From: Limnanthes douglasii subsp. nivea
Lineage: Eukaryota > Streptophyta > Magnoliopsida > Brassicales > Limnanthaceae
Direction: 5' to 3'
Assembly: GCA_036936605.1 (NCBI GenBank)
Contig: JAUPFV010000001.1
Location: forward strand, 173,308,386 to 173,372,385
Length of the DNA stretch: 64,000 bases
The notes under the pieces: model-generated
What the model was told of the DNA's origin: nothing
Databases searched by the model: none
The model's input: only the letters and a program-made list of their open reading frames with translations
Part shown: piece after piece, positions 13,543-26,900 of the stretch
How positions within the stretch are numbered: the first letter of the stretch is position 1
Layout of the letters: each line of letters begins with the position of its first letter
Made by a program: the position numbers and the translations under genes

Positions 13543-14637
13543 TGCCTTGATTACTTGGAAGTCAGTTCGATACTGGCTGATCTACATTCAGGAGAAGCAG
13601 AGGCTCATTATGGACACCGAATACTGATTCGTCGTTTTTTCCTTATTGGGTACTATTGTCTTCAGCTAGCAAGTTACGCATAGAATCTTGTGTTGCAATG
13701 TCACAAGTGTCAAGGGTGTTCGAATACACAGCATAGACCCAATGAACCTATGCAAAACATTCTTGTCCCATGTCCATTTGATAAATGGGGAATAGATCCG
13801 GTGGGTCATTTGCCAATGGCCACAGGAAAAACACAGTTCCTTATTGTCGCAATAGATTACTTTTCCAAATGGGTTGAGGCTAAAGTTCTTTTCCGAACGC
13901 GCACTCAAGAGGTATGTGATTTCATCCATAATCAAATTTTAACCCGATATGGGATACCACAGATTTTAATGACAGATAACGGCCCACAATTCTAAAATCC
14001 AATTCTTACCAACTTCTGCAAGCGATATGGGATTCTCCAGCACTTCTCCACCCCCTACTATCCTCACGCAAACGGTCAGGTCGAAGTAACTAACATGACA
14101 CTGCTAGAAGGACTTTAGAAACAATTGGAGGGGGCTAAAGGCAAGTGGCCGGACAAGTTGGCAGAGGTGCTATGGGCGTACCGAACAACTCCCCGCTCCA
14201 TAACAGGAGATACACCATTTGCTTTGGTGTACGGTGCAGAAGCGGTTATTCCAGCAGAGATCATAGTACCAAGCCATAGAATTAAGCACTATGAAGAGGA
14301 GGCAAACCTTATTACCAGGTCGACCTGCCTGGGCCTATTAGACGAGCGACAAAATCAAGCAAGAGTACGAGCTGAACACTATCGAAGTCTAATGAGGGGA
14401 TGCTTTAATGCTTGTTTGAAGCCGCACTCTTTTCAGGAGGGGGATTTAGTATTAAAGAAGGTGTTTCAGGGCTCCGGTAGTGGAACAGGTGGCAAACTAA
14501 GACCAAATTGGGAAGGCCCATACATAATTATTTCAACATGGCAACATGGCGCCTACAGATTGGCAGATCAAGATGGTCGCGCACTCAAGCATCCCTGGAA
14601 TTTTAATCACCTAAAGTTGTATCGCCATAATATTTAA
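13543..14637 (+). pseudogene. Tat pol, integrase
   Basis: The zinc-binding part (about 13,550-13,730) ends L-Q-C-H-K-C-Q. The catalytic core retains all three acidic residues: D in K-W-G-I-D-P-V-G (about 13,787), D in M-T-D-N-G-P-Q-F (about 13,971) and E in N-G-Q-V-E-V-T-N (about 14,074). The C-terminal part (14,125-14,637) has G-A-E-A-V-I-P-A-E and ends N-W-E-G-P-Y-I-I...H-P-W-N-F-N-H-L-K-L-Y-R. Stops at about 13,681, 13,993 and 14,116 disrupt it. The ORF end at 14,637 is the natural pol stop, and the antisense ORF lies about 0.6 kb beyond. Confidence 0.85.
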
Positions 14638-15244
14638 GTTGTATTGATGCGCTCTTTTTCCTCCCTGATGGCGCGAGGAGTTTTTTAATGAGGCATCTAA
14701 GAACAGTTGTTTGATTTTTTCAATATAATTTATGCTTTCACCACTGTGTTTTTTGTAAGATTCATCCTTACAATCAGCGAATGGGTCAATGAGCACGCCA
14801 TGTTTGGCTACGCAACAGACCATACTGAGTCCAGACTAAGTACCTATAAACACGAACATGCTAATTGGCCACGCCTACGGGCTACGTAACGGTCATACTG
14901 TGCCTATACTTTCTACTGGGTATATTCATGAACTGGTCAAAGACCAAGTCTAAGACGGACTACGCAATAAGGTCTATGAGACCTCGCCGCAAATATGCTA
15001 TTATGGCACAAGTTGTCTAAGCTACACAATGAGCCCTACTGAGCTCAGGATTGTAAGGATCTCCATAAAGCTCAGCACACACATACTCCATATTGGTTCC
15101 ATAAACGTCTATAGTGCTAATTAATTCACAGAAGGTAAATCAAATAAATTCATCTCATTGTTTAAATAAAAAAAGTAGCAGGTAGTATAAAGTCTCCAAG
15201 TTCTTAACACAAAACATGTAAGTTTATACAACAAAACAACAAGT

Positions 15245-17712
15245 TTAAGTTAGCTTGGCAGGATCAACAGAAGTATTAGCTTCTGTGGTTGATTGAGGTG
15301 TTGAGCTCGAGTTCGGTACAAGGGCTTCAGCTAGACAGGCCAAGGATCCCAGCTTTATCCCAGGGTTCAACGCTATTAGCTCTGCTATAGCTTTCCTGTT
15401 CTCCTTAGCTATCATCTCCGCAGCAACAGTAAACACCTGAGTTTCCCTTTCTACAGCAGCCGTTTCCACCTTTGTTTGTCACTGTTGCCGCTCTAGTTCA
15501 AGCTGCGCGCGTTCCTCCTCTAGTTGACTGGTCAACTTGCTCACATCGGTAGTTAGAGCTGCAATCCGCTCTGCTTGTTCCTCCATCCTTTTGGCATGAT
15601 TGATAGTTCTATCTAAAAGGTTCGAGCTTTGAGCATGCAGCTCATCGTTTCTCTTCAGCAAATTTTCATTTTGACTTAACGCCAGCTTGTGGTTCTCGGA
15701 CACAATAGTTAGCCTCTCGTCGCTGCATTTCATAGTTTCTTGCAGGGTGGCAACTGTCTTCTCTAGTTTGGCTTTGGTGTCGAGGGTTTCATGCTTGGTG
15801 TTCTTGGCCAAGGTGTAAGCATGCCTCAAACGAATGAACTCTGCACTGCTATGTTTAGCTGAGCCAAAAACCATGACTTCTGCTTTTCATTTCTCCACAG
15901 TCCGCACTTCAGTAGGGGACATGTTTCGATAGCCTAACACGAAGGAGTTGTGATGCAGCTGCATACAAGCAAGAGAGTTATAATTATGTCTTTAATATTT
16001 ACTTAAAAAATATCAGATGCAAAGATTTTTACCTCGATCTCCAGCTCTACTTGCCTTTGCAAGATCTCATGAATCGACAGCTTGTCATAATATGATAAGT
16101 CAGGATTCCTGCCGAGCTGCTCGAATATGTAGGAAGAGGGGCGAGGAATGTTGATCTTCTATGGTCGCTCTTCTACAGGTGCCCTCTGTTGGCTAGACCC
16201 ATCTCCTTTGTCTAAACCCTTATCTTTCTCGCTGGCTTCTACTGAGGGCGGCAGATTCTCCATGGTGGAGCTAAGCACCAATTTCTTTGTCTTGTTGACA
16301 AGAGCTGGGGGCACAATTTTCTTTTTCTGAGGCTCATTCCCATCTTCTGCATCATCCCCACCAGGTCAATCGGCTCCTCTACAACCCGTGGATTTTTCTC
16401 CTTACCAACTTGTGTTGCCGTTTGGATAGGAGGACAAGTTCTTTTTCCAGAAGTAGCTTCAGCGCTATTATCATCTTCATCTCCCAGCTATAATCTCCCC
16501 ATGTTCAAGGGAACAACATCTTCAATCACCTTTTGTTTTTTTTCTAAGGCTTATCTAGTGAACCAGAGTGGGTCTCTTCGTCATCTTCTTCTCTCTTTGC
16601 TCGGAACCTACTGGGTTGAGCAGCTTCATGCACCTTAGGTGCTTCTTTTTCCGATTGCTCGGCTATTTTTCCTTTTTTTTGCAACATTGCTTCGTTGCTT
16701 GCAAGATTGAGTAGGAGCTGAGGACGAATCCCCAGCTTCACCACTCTTTCGAGCTACTTGTGGTACTGCCAGCCAGACACCGGCATTGTTCCTCTCCCGG
16801 TACTTCTGCTCTAAAAGAGCCCTAATGCGATCTATAGTAGCTTCTAAACCGTCTGTCATGCTAACCTCTCTGTCTTCTGCGATTCTCAACTCTGAAATCG
16901 ACCACAACCTTGACTTAAGATAGTTGTATCGTGTGAAAAGTTGCTTGGGTTCATGTTGCCAAGCTTCACATGACAAGTTACTAACTCTGATCAAGGGATT
17001 TATGTAATCCACTAGTCTATGTTCCTTCCACCAGCTCTGATTCGATAATTCACTTGCGCAAAGACATACATATTAGTTATTAATTTACAAAGGATCGATC
17101 AAATTTGTATCTTCTGCAATCCTGTTAGTACTTACTATATTTCTTCTCCTTTCTAGTTGAAGGTTTAAGGTGGGGGTGCCATGTTCCCAATTACCCGACA
17201 CAAAGACAAATGAGTTCTTCCAGTTCCTATTAGAGTTGGGGAGCTTCAAAATTTTCTTAACCCTTTTAAAGTGGGTATAAAAGAAAGAGGATTTCGACAT
17301 TTTGGTCACGTCCAGGCATATTTCTGTCTTAAGCAAGCGTGAGCTGAGCACCACGCTAAGCAAGAGTCTTTAACCATTGGCTGACATTTGAGTAGGGCAT
17401 ATTCCGAGCACACTAAAATAGTCTCGAATAAGTTCAGGCAACGGAAATCTTAGCCCCCAATCAAATAGGGTAGTGAAAAGGCATGTCTCTATTTCTTGTG
17501 TATGGTAAGGGTGTTTGCCTATACTGGGAGCCCTAATAGTAACATCCTCAGGGATGCCACATCTGTCCATGAGGATGCAACTCCATCATCATCTAAGTTA
17601 GTGTACTTATGGGCTATCTGGGATAAATAGCTTTCTAAATATCATTGATATCTTTGTATATGGGCTCCGTAATTTTATCAGGTTTAGCCTTCGTTGCCCT
17701 TTTTGGTGCCAT
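15245..17712 (-). pseudogene. Antisense ORF of the Tat element (Transposase_28-type), with introns
   Basis: Runs opposite to pol between integrase and the 3' LTR, as in Tat elements such as Grande. The likely start is the ATG at 17,712 (M-A-P-K-R-A-T-K-A). The 17,370-17,570 part has the family signature L-F-D-W-G-L-R-F-P-L-P-E-L-I-R-D-Y-F. Further on is a charged, Glu/Lys-rich middle (about 16,544-17,012) and a long heptad-rich coiled coil (15,479-15,874), then an acidic Ser/Thr-rich tail. Splice sites are visible on the minus strand: GTAAGT at about 17,135, and a donor GTAAAA near 16,030 with an acceptor TATGCAG near 15,961. Early stops and frameshifts (e.g. 17,575-17,640) break this copy. 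The protein's function is unknown in the family. Confidence 0.75.
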
Positions 17713-18285
17713 GGTTTTTATAGAAACTGCAATGAGGTAAGGATATGAATCAGAATGTTTATAGCAGGCAAGGGCAATCGATTCGACTTAGGAAGATATG
17801 TTTTTGGGGGAAAACCTACTGATAGAAGTTGCAAACCTAAAATATAGGGTTCTCTTAAGTGTTTAGTAAGAATTATTTATCTATTAAGAAGTAATTTACC
17901 TGAAGGCTGTTGAAGAACGTGATAGCAGGCCCCTTGGTTGTACATGGTGAGTGTTTTTTCTAGCAAAATCAAGCCAAGATAATTTCAGAATTGATATTTT
18001 CCTCAAGAAAATGAATACAGTAACAGTTTGAATGAGTATACACATTTCCAAAGAAGTGTGTGACGTCATTAATTGCTTAAAAGTTGTGCCAAAATTGAAT
18101 CGCCAGGCGTTGTCTCCAAAAAACGGTGATGTCAGAACCGTCGCAGTTACATCAATAACACGTATCAATAGAAGAAATAGCAAGACGTTTCGAATCACCA
18201 CGCGGTTATTTGTGGAATTTAATTTAATATTATAATTTATTCTTATTTTACAGGTTGACTAACATTTTTAATAAACCTATAAACT

Positions 18286-18296
18286 AGGGGGAGCCC
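18286..18296 (+). promoter_or_regulatory. Polypurine tract of the Tat element
   Basis: AGGGGGAG then CCC directly before the 3' LTR start; the expected plus-strand primer for reverse transcription. Confidence 0.7.
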
Positions 18297-18972
18297 TGAT
18301 AAGGAGGGATTCCACCAAATAAGTGCGAGAACGAGCAAGAGGACTGTGAACTTGAATTAGGACAAGCAATAAAGAAAAAGGATGAGCTCCACAGTGTTGA
18401 CAAACTCAGAGGTAAGTTGAGCACAAAGGCAGATCGACCACAACTCAGATTGAGACGAGCTCGGAGGCAGGTTAAGCCCAAAGGCAGATCGACCACTACT
18501 CAGATCGAGCTCGAGGCAGATCGAGCTTAAAGGCATTAAGAGAAGAATTGATGGACCAGATTAAGGATGCAAGGATCATATGATCAATATTGAACGTGAG
18601 CTCAAAGAAGATAAGTCGACCGCAAGATCAGTGAGCTCGACCTCGACAAGCTAGAACAGATCTGATTGCACTCAAGGGACGACCCAATTCGATTTGAATC
18701 ACATAGTAGACAAGGCGTCTCTTTATTAATTATGTAACGCACGTTTTGACTTTTAAGTCAAACCGTATTAATTACTTACTCCAAGATTATAGGGATAGTG
18801 GCGTTGGTGAGTTAGTGGAGCATTAAGTGTAAACGCGTCTAACCGCCCACTAACTCGCAGCATTATAAATAGGAAGAACATATCCATGAATAAGACGATC
18901 CTTTTTTGCCTTATCTTTTTCTTGACTGAAAACCCAGTGACTTGATCGTGGCAAAACTTGTTATTCCCGACA
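18297..18972 (+). repeat. 3' LTR of the Tat-lineage element
   Basis: Starts TGATAAGG and ends CCCGACA; about 676 bp against 659 bp for the 5' copy. The extra length comes from an additional partial copy of the internal GAGCTCGAGGCAGATCGAG-type block. The TATA-like CATTATAAATAGG is conserved at about 18,862. Confidence 0.88.
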
Positions 18973-21900
18973 TAAATACGTTTTGAAATCGAAAGATTAA
19001 ATGTAAAAAAATGTTATAGCCGAAGGACCATACATCGATTTAAAATTTAAGTTGTTTATAGGTTTCGACTATGTTTTGTTTTATGAGTTTGATTTTGGAA
19101 TTCGGATCTTCAAGGGTTTGAAAAATAGCAAAATAACATTTACAAATTTTTTGAACTATGTTTTATTACCAAATTTTGAAAATAGGAAAATAAACAAATT
19201 GTATGTTAATTTAGAAATTGGAATTTGTTTAGAAAGTTTGTTTAATAGTTGAAAGTTGAAAAATATTTACGTTTTGCATTTTGCTTTCCCTTTTTAAACT
19301 TTGTTTCCCAATTGATTTATACTTTGTGTCACATTGTGCATCTGCAGTTGGCCTTGAATCATGTATTTATCATTTCGTTGTTGTATTATAAATGTGTTTT
19401 GCATTTCGTAGTTATATTATGTTAACATTTCACAGTTTAAAATTGATTGCATCTTGTAATTAGTATTATATATATTTCACAATTAATATTAATATATTAT
19501 TTGCATTTCACATTCGTTACAAGTAACATACAAACGATAGTATTCTTCATATCATGTTATATACCTTTTTTTTAAATGACAAAAGTTCACATTTGAAGCA
19601 ACAAGAAAAATCTCATTCATATTCTCTTCAAGACTATATATGTAAAGAGTTTTCAAATTGGGCCCAAAATTCCTAAAACTTACAATAAAAAAATATGTAA
19701 AGATTACGAGCAAAACCTTCCAACTTGAATATTTTGAAGATGACCAAGAATCTAGAATAATAAGAACATATTTCAATAGCACGCTTAAGGTAAAACAATG
19801 CAACAAGTGAGCACTATAACTTATAAATAAGAAGATCAAGCTATAGATTTTGTATTTCATAGCATGTTTTCTATTTGTTTTGTATTTCACATATCACTTT
19901 ATACTTGTTCCATAATTTGATTCTGTTTATTTCGTACTTCATACTTCAATTAATTTATGTTTCATATTTCACATTTAATTTACTTCATGTTTCACATTCA
20001 TTTTACATATCTCATATCTCATTACTGATGTGAGTATACTATTGATTCTGTTAGCTTGCTTAACGTTGTTCTTATGAATATCTAGTGATTTATTGGCGTT
20101 GACGATGGTTTACTATGTCCAATACATGGGAAAAAATCAACAAGTATGATATGGCAGAAGAAATGAGAGAGACGTTTGTGAATTAAATAACAAATTATTG
20201 CAAAATAAGTCCTGGAGAAAACCTTATGTTGTCTTTCTATATTAGTGGCTAGTATTTTGATCTTTTGTTCAACACATATTATATCGGTACATATACTTAT
20301 GCTTATAAAAAGGGCATACATACACTTACAACAAAACATACAATAATTAGGAAAAGGAGGAGTCAGATAAAGCTTGATGTCAAGATGTTTCAAATGACTA
20401 GAAAATAAAAACAATAGAGCGTTGATTTTGATTTAAGCTTTAGGGAAGTGAAAACCAGATCATGTGTTTGAAAATATTACTGAGAAATGAAGAAGAGGTA
20501 ATCATTTTACTTCGCACTTTGCAGTTGACTTAAATAATATTTTTAATTTCGCATTTATTTTTAATAATGTTTCATATTTTTCATTCTAAATTTGATTCAA
20601 AACAATGTCTAATATTATGCATTTGACATAACTATTGTTACGCATTATGCAATTTTTCTTAAGCCTTGTTTTTTATTCGTATTTTCCATAAGGTTTGTTA
20701 CAAATTTTCCATTGTATTGATGAATATGTTTTTATTAATTTAGTCGAAAAAACAAATTAAAAACAGATTCACAAATAAAAAAAACATTTGATCAACTAGA
20801 AAGCCTACAAGGTTTAAAACTCTGACACTAAAACAATAATGAATAAATAAAGAAGGCATGTGAGGCTTTCAATGAAGAGACAATTAGACTGGAAACCTTA
20901 AATAATTCATTACAACGTGCATTCATTACAAAATATAATATCATAGAAAAAATGGAAGCAAAGTAAGAGAAATATTGTCTAAACAAAACTCTTAACTTGC
21001 CTATATTAAAATCAACTCAAATAACAAAATCATCTAGTTCTAATAAACATAAAGCAATCTTTTTTGTGTGTAAACAAAAAAAACATAGTGATAAAGAAAT
21101 TAAAGTCAATAATGTACATGAATAAATTATATAAGATTAGATTGTGGTTGTTGTTTCACGTAAAGTGATTATAATGTTATTTGAGTTGAATGATGCATAT
21201 CTCAAGGTTCAAAATACTGAACAACATATTCACATTGAATAAGACGTGGGCTAGGTTGTAGAGATGAAGTTTAATAATACATTTGTAAAGGATAAAAATA
21301 TAGAACTGAAGGATGCACCGCACAGTTGAAGTGAAGAATCCACAAGTAGAGGGTAAGGATGCACAAGTTGAAGTGATTTGTGTTTGGTTAATAAGTATCA
21401 AATGATTAACAAGAAGTTAAAAATCAACAAGATGTTAGTGAAATAAATTAGGTTTTGAAATATGATTTATTTTACATATTTCACAATTCTGAAAAAAAAA
21501 ACTTATAAAAGTATGTAACTGGAAATTTCTTAAATACCCTTGTTTCTAAATTGGTAAAAGGTTGTGTATTTCACATTTACATTTAACAATAACACTTGTT
21601 TTGAAATTCTTATTTTTCAAATGTATATAATACTCATTTCTTATTTTAAAAATCTTTACAAAATATTTCGCAATTCACAATTTTTAAATGTATTTAAAAC
21701 AAGTAATCATTTTGCATTTTGCATTTAATATTATATTTGGCAGAAAAATTACATTATGTAGTTATGTTTATTTTCGTTTCTTAGTTTGCAAAAAGGTTTT
21801 CTATTATCGTATTTCATAATTGGTATTGTCATATGTTTCTTCTCACTTTGTATTTATATTTAGTTTTGTTTCACAACTGGTCACTTGCCTTATTTCGAAG

Positions 21901-22737
21901 TTGTGTGATCGTGTTTTGAGTAGAATTTCAAAAACCTATACAAATTCTTGAGTTGGAAAAAACCCCAACATGCACCAAATACATATACTAGAATAAGTTA
22001 AAAACAAGTATGGGAAGTATATGACGAGGCATCATTTAGAAAAGTTTTTGAAAATATAGAATTTCATTGGCCAGTTGATAGCACAACAAAAACTTCAACT
22101 GAAGTAAAAAAAGGCCAACAAATTAGGAAAGATTCGAAGGAGGAAAATTAGAACGATATAGTCCTATGGCCAGGTAAAACAACAACGCGTTGTGTTACTG
22201 TAAGTAACATGATGAATTTTATTAATGAAGACCACATTAACCACATAGTAATATTATTTCTCCAACCTGTTTGTATTTTTCATTTGATTTACTTAATGTT
22301 TTATATTTGGCATTTGATTCCCAACATATTTTATATTTTGAAGTTGATTTACTAAGTGTTTTTCATTTTGCAGTTGATTAACTTATTGTTTCACAATTCA
22401 CATTTGATTTAATATGTATTTCAAGTTTCATATTTTACAGATTATAGATACTTATATCTATTGGTTGCTTTCTAAAAAAGGATTTCGTATACCGTCAGTT
22501 GGAATTGATGGATCCCTGAAAATACCGATTAAAGAAATTAACATTTATGGATATTAATTTTTACAACATTTATGAATTATAAAACTTATAATTGTTCATA
22601 AAAATTATCTTAATTTAGACATCAATCATTAAAGGAACAAATATTTTAAACATGGTTAACAAAGTCTAGTTGAAAAAAAATAAGGAAACAACTTTAACCA
22701 TCATTTCATTTTGAAATAAAGCACACAATATGGAATC
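18973..22737. other. AT-rich DNA with recurring TTTCACATTT-type clusters; no gene
   Basis: No coding region supported. Clusters built on TTTCACATTT, TTTTGCATTT or TTTCGCATTT recur at about 19,260-19,530, 19,850-20,030, 20,500-20,720, 21,540-21,910 and 22,250-22,440, separated by unrelated A-rich sequence. The same words resume beyond the copia element (27,720-27,940, 28,330-28,600, 29,740-30,060), so the copia split a pre-existing repeat domain. Confidence 0.5.
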
Positions 22738-23024
22738 TGTTGTGAATGAGTCGAATAGTGCATTGACAGTGTACTGTGTCCGGCAGTACAGTTTTGTGTC
22801 TGTGATAGTGATATCGTGCCTTAACAGTGTATTGTGTTCGGCAGTACAAATAAGTGTTGTGACAGTATCGTTGTTAGTCTTGTGGTATTAGCCCATTAGG
22901 CTCATTATCTAGTAAGTTCTATGTATTCCCTATAAATAGAGTACTAGGACTACACAAAACATAATCTCACATATGTTCTGTGCTTGAGCCATTTTGTGAT
23001 AATTGCATAGGTATTTTAATAACA
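22738..23024 (+). repeat. 5' LTR of the copia element (about 108 bp shorter than its partner)
   Basis: Starts TGTTGTGAATG and ends TAATAACA. It holds two near-tandem copies of a 30-bp block ending GTGTCCGGCAGTACA and a TATA box, CCCTATAAATAGAG (about 22,929). Compared with the 3' LTR it lacks about 108 bp after AAACATAATCT. Confidence 0.92.
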
Positions 23025-23028
23025 AAAT

Positions 23029-23041
23029 TTGTATCAGAGCC
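23029..23041 (+). promoter_or_regulatory. Primer-binding site, initiator tRNA-Met type
   Basis: TTGTATCAGAGCC, four bases after the 5' LTR. It resembles TGGTATCAGAGC, the copia PBS complementary to the 3' end of initiator tRNA-Met, with a change in the first bases. Confidence 0.75.
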
Positions 23042-23080
23042 ACGTGGTGAAATTAGGGCTTTTGCAATGAGGGTTTCACA

Positions 23081-23880
23081 ATGGCGTCTACAGCAACAAA
23101 ATACATGATTGAAAAATTTGATGGGAGATCCAGCTTTGCGTTGTGGAAGATTAAACTGAAATCTTCATTGGTACTGCAAGGGCTATGGAAGGTTGTGGAG
23201 AATAAGTTACCACAAAAGATGAAAGAAGAGGAGAAACAAGATCTTCAAGAAAGGGCTTTGTGCTGGATTTTAATGAGTGTGAAAGACAATATGCTTCGCG
23301 AGATTAGTGGTGAGAAGACTGCTGCCTGTGCATGGAAAAATCTAGGAGATCTTTACTCAGAGAAATCAGTAGTAAACCGATTATACTTGAAGAAGCGTTT
23401 GTATGATTTCAGATTAAAAGAAGATATGTCCATAACATAACACTTAGATAATTTTAAATCAATTATAATGGACTTGGAGAACATAGATATCAATACTGAG
23501 GATGAGGATCAAACTTTGTTTGTATTGAGATCGTTACCAGCTTCCTATGAAAATTTCGTAGATACCATTATGTATGGTAATGATAAGTTATCGCTAGCAG
23601 ATGTCAAAGGGGCACTGAAATCAAAGGAGATGAGACAATTGCAGCCAGACAATCAGGATGAAGGGGAAGGTCTTATGACTAGGGGAAGATCTAGAAGCAA
23701 AGCGAGTTCTTTAAGAAGGAAGAACTGGAGGTCCAAGTCAAAGTTAAAGCACTCAAACTGTTATGAATGCGGTGAGTAGGGTCATTATAGGAGAGATTGT
23801 TCGAAACTGTATGGTAAGAAGGGAAATCAAAAGGAAAATGCAGCAAACATTGTTGAAGGTGTGAACGATTCCGACGATAG
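23081..23880 (+). pseudogene. copia gag
   Basis: Starts at the ATG at 23,081 (M-A-S-T-A-T-K). The N-terminal part has F-D-G-R-S-S-F-A-L-W-K, and the UBN2-type gag core follows with W-K-N-L-G-D-L-Y, L-K-K-R-L-Y-D-F and S-L-P-A-S-Y-E-N-F. A stop at 23,438 splits the core. A zinc knuckle C-Y-E-C-G-E-(stop)-G-H-Y-R-R-D-C lies at about 23,759, with a TAG at 23,777-23,779 inside it; the metal ligands CCHC are otherwise intact. Confidence 0.88.
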
Positions 23881-23905
23881 TGAAAACAGTGGTAGATGAG
23901 ATGTA

Positions 23906-26900
23906 TTGTCTGTGAGTTCAGGATTTGGGAAAAACTCTTGGGTACTCGATACTGGCGTTACGTATCACATGTGTCAGTTCAAGCAGTGGTTCGATACATA
24001 CAAGCCAATGCAGGCAACTGTCTATTTAGGGAACAATCATTCGTTCAATGTTGGTGGTATTGGTAACGTCAGAATCAGAATGTTTGACGGGGTTGTTAGA
24101 ATCTTGATGTGTTGGCATGTTCCTGGGTTAAAGAGAAACCTGATTTCTTTTGGGACTCTAGACTCTCGGGGTTACAAGTATCGTGCAGAAGACGGTGTAA
24201 TCAAAGTGACAAAAGGCTCAATGGTATGCATGAAAGACAGTTTGCAGAAGGGTCTTTACATTCTCCAGGGGAGTGTTGTTATGGGCGATGCTGCAATAGC
24301 ATCATCAGGAAGTAATAGCCAAAGTAGGCAGGATCAAAATAAGTTGTGGCATTGGCGTCTTGGTCACATGAGGGACAGAAGATTAGCTGTTTTGGGAAAG
24401 AGAGATTTGTTGAAAGGGTATAAAGCAGAATCATTGGGATTTTGTGAGCAGTGTGTGTTTGGTAAAAACTAGAGTCAAATTCAGCAAATCGGCTGTAAGA
24501 AAGACTAAAGGGATAGTGTACTACATTCACTCAGATCTTTCGGGTCCAAACAGAATTCCATCCAAGAGCGGAGCCAGATACTACATGAGTTTGATTGATG
24601 ATTCAAGGATGGTGTTAGTTTACTTTCTGAAAATGAAAGATGAGACATATTCAACCTTTTTCAAATGGAAGACGATGATTGAGAATCAAATAGGAAGAAA
24701 AATCAAACGTCTTAGGATAGATAATGGGTTAGAATATTGCAATCGTGAGTTTAACGAGTTTTGCGAAGCTGAGGGAATAGGTCGCCATCGCACTTGTTCT
24801 AGAATACCATAACAGAATGGAGTCGCGGAAAGAATGAACAAAACGCTTTGTGACAAGGCATGAAGTATTCTCTCGCATTCTGGTGTGGGAAATGATTTTT
24901 GGGCTGAAGCTATCAATACAGCGTGTTACTTGGTGAATCGGTCTTCATCAACGGCTATTGATTGTAAAACTCCTTTTGAGATTTGGTTTGGATCGTCGGC
25001 TGATTATGAACATTTGAGGGTGTTCGGTTGTCCAGCATATACTCATGTGAGAGATGGTAAGCTTGAGCCGAGGGCAAAGAGGTATATATTTTTAGGATAT
25101 GCTACTGGAGTGAAGGGATATAGGTTATGGTGTACCTCTCCAAAGTCTCCAGGTTTTCTCATCAGTAGGGACGTTACTTTTAATGAGTTTCTTTGATAGA
25201 CAGTCAGAAGGAAGTAGGAGAAATGGTCGAATCAGGATCAGTTGTGAGTAAACAGGTGGAGCTTGAAGTTGAATCAGTTCCTAGCAGGTCCAATAATTCA
25301 AGTGGTTCTGAGGTGGATCCAGAATCATGAGGTGAAGCGTCAGCATCGGACAATAGTGACGATGATGCGCCTGAACCAGAACAAAAACCTTATAGCATAA
25401 CATTGGGCAGAGAAAGAAGAGATATTAGACTTCCAAAAAGGTATGCGAATCTAGTTGCATATGCTCTGTCAGTTGCAGAAGAAGTTGAGATGCATGAACC
25501 TGGTAGCTACAGAGAAGCTATAGCGTGTTCAGAGGCAGATCGATGGATTGGTGCTATGGGGGAAGATATTGAATCTCTTTATAAGAATCAAACATGGAAG
25601 CTTGTTGACTTGCCTAAAGGACAGAAGATAGTAGGCAGTAATGGGTGTTCAAGAAAAAGGAAGGTAATCCAGGGGTTGAGGCATCTCGATTCAAAGCAAG
25701 ACTGGTCGCAAAAGGTTTTACTCAAAGAGAAGGAATCGACTTCAATGAAGTGTTTTCTCCAGTGGTGAAGCATAGTTCGATTCGAGTTTTGTTAGCCATA
25801 GTAGTTTTGCAAGATTTAGAGCTTGAGCAGTTGGATGTGAAGACTGCGTTTCTACATGGTGAATTGGATGAGCGAATCTACATGAGACAACCAGAGCGAT
25901 TTATCGAACCTAATATGGAGGACAAAATATGTCTGCTGAGAAAGTCACTGTATGGTTTGAAACAGTCACCTAGGCAATGGTACAAACGTTTTGATACATT
26001 CATGGTGTCAAAAGGGTTCACGAGGAGTTCATATGATAGTTGTGTGTATCATCAAAAGATGTCAGATGATTCTTATGTTTACTTGTTGTTGTATGTGGAT
26101 GATATGCTTATTGCTGCTTGTAGTATGTCACACATTGTGCAGTTAAAGAAGCAGCTTAGTGCCGAGTTTGAGATGAAAGATCTGGGTAGAGCAAAGAAAT
26201 TTTTTGGTATGGAGATTATCAGGAACATAAATTTAGGATCATTACACTTGTCTCAACGAAGCTATATTGAGAAAGTGTTACAACGATTCAACATGTTTGA
26301 TGCTAAAGCAGTTAGCATTACATTTGCTACTCATTTCAAGTTGTCTACAGTAGGAGCGGCCAAGGACGATGCTGATTTGGAACAAATTCTGAAGGTTCCA
26401 TATGCAAGTGCAGTTGGTAGTATCATGTATGCTATGGTATGCACACGTCCTGATATTTGACATGTGGTTAGTGTACTTAGCAGGTACATGGAATATCCTG
26501 GGAAAGAACACTGGCAGGCAGTGAAATAGATACTTCGGTATCTTAAGAATATTGTGAACGTTGGCTTAACTTTTAACAAGATCGATATTGGTGAATCGTT
26601 GAATGATGTTGCAGGATCATTGGTTGGTTTTGTTGATTCTGATTTTGCAGGTGATATGGATAAAAGAAGATCTCTGACATGATATGTATTTACTCTAGTT
26701 GGGAGTGCGATTAGTTGGAAAGCACAGTTGCAAGCTACTGTAGCTTTGTCTACAACAGAGGTAGAGTACATGGCGGTAACAGAAGCAGTTAAAGAGGCAA
26801 TATGGTTTGGTGGCAGATTTGGGCTTGGATAGGACTACTACAAAAGTGTTTTGTGACAGTCAAAGCGCCATACACCTTACAGGATACCAGATGTACCATG

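Larger units (their letters stand above)
8356..18972 (+). mobile_element. Tat-lineage Ty3/gypsy LTR retrotransposon, full length but defective
   Basis: A 10.6-kb element with LTRs at both ends, a primer-binding site, gag, protease, RT, two successive RNase H domains, integrase, an antisense ORF and a polypurine tract. The second, archaeal-type RNase H and the antisense ORF of the Transposase_28 ('putative gypsy-type transposon') type are hallmarks of the Tat clade. The LTRs differ at roughly one site in ten by eye and the coding region has many stops, so the insertion is old. No 5-bp target duplication is evident: GAAAG precedes the 5' LTR and TAAAT follows the 3' LTR. A TAAAT does occur 9 bp upstream of the 5' LTR. 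Confidence 0.9.

Noticed and set aside
8342..18977. TAAAT as target duplication of the Tat element
   Set aside because: TAAAT follows the 3' LTR but on the left it sits 9 bp away from the LTR start with unrelated bases between, so it does not qualify.
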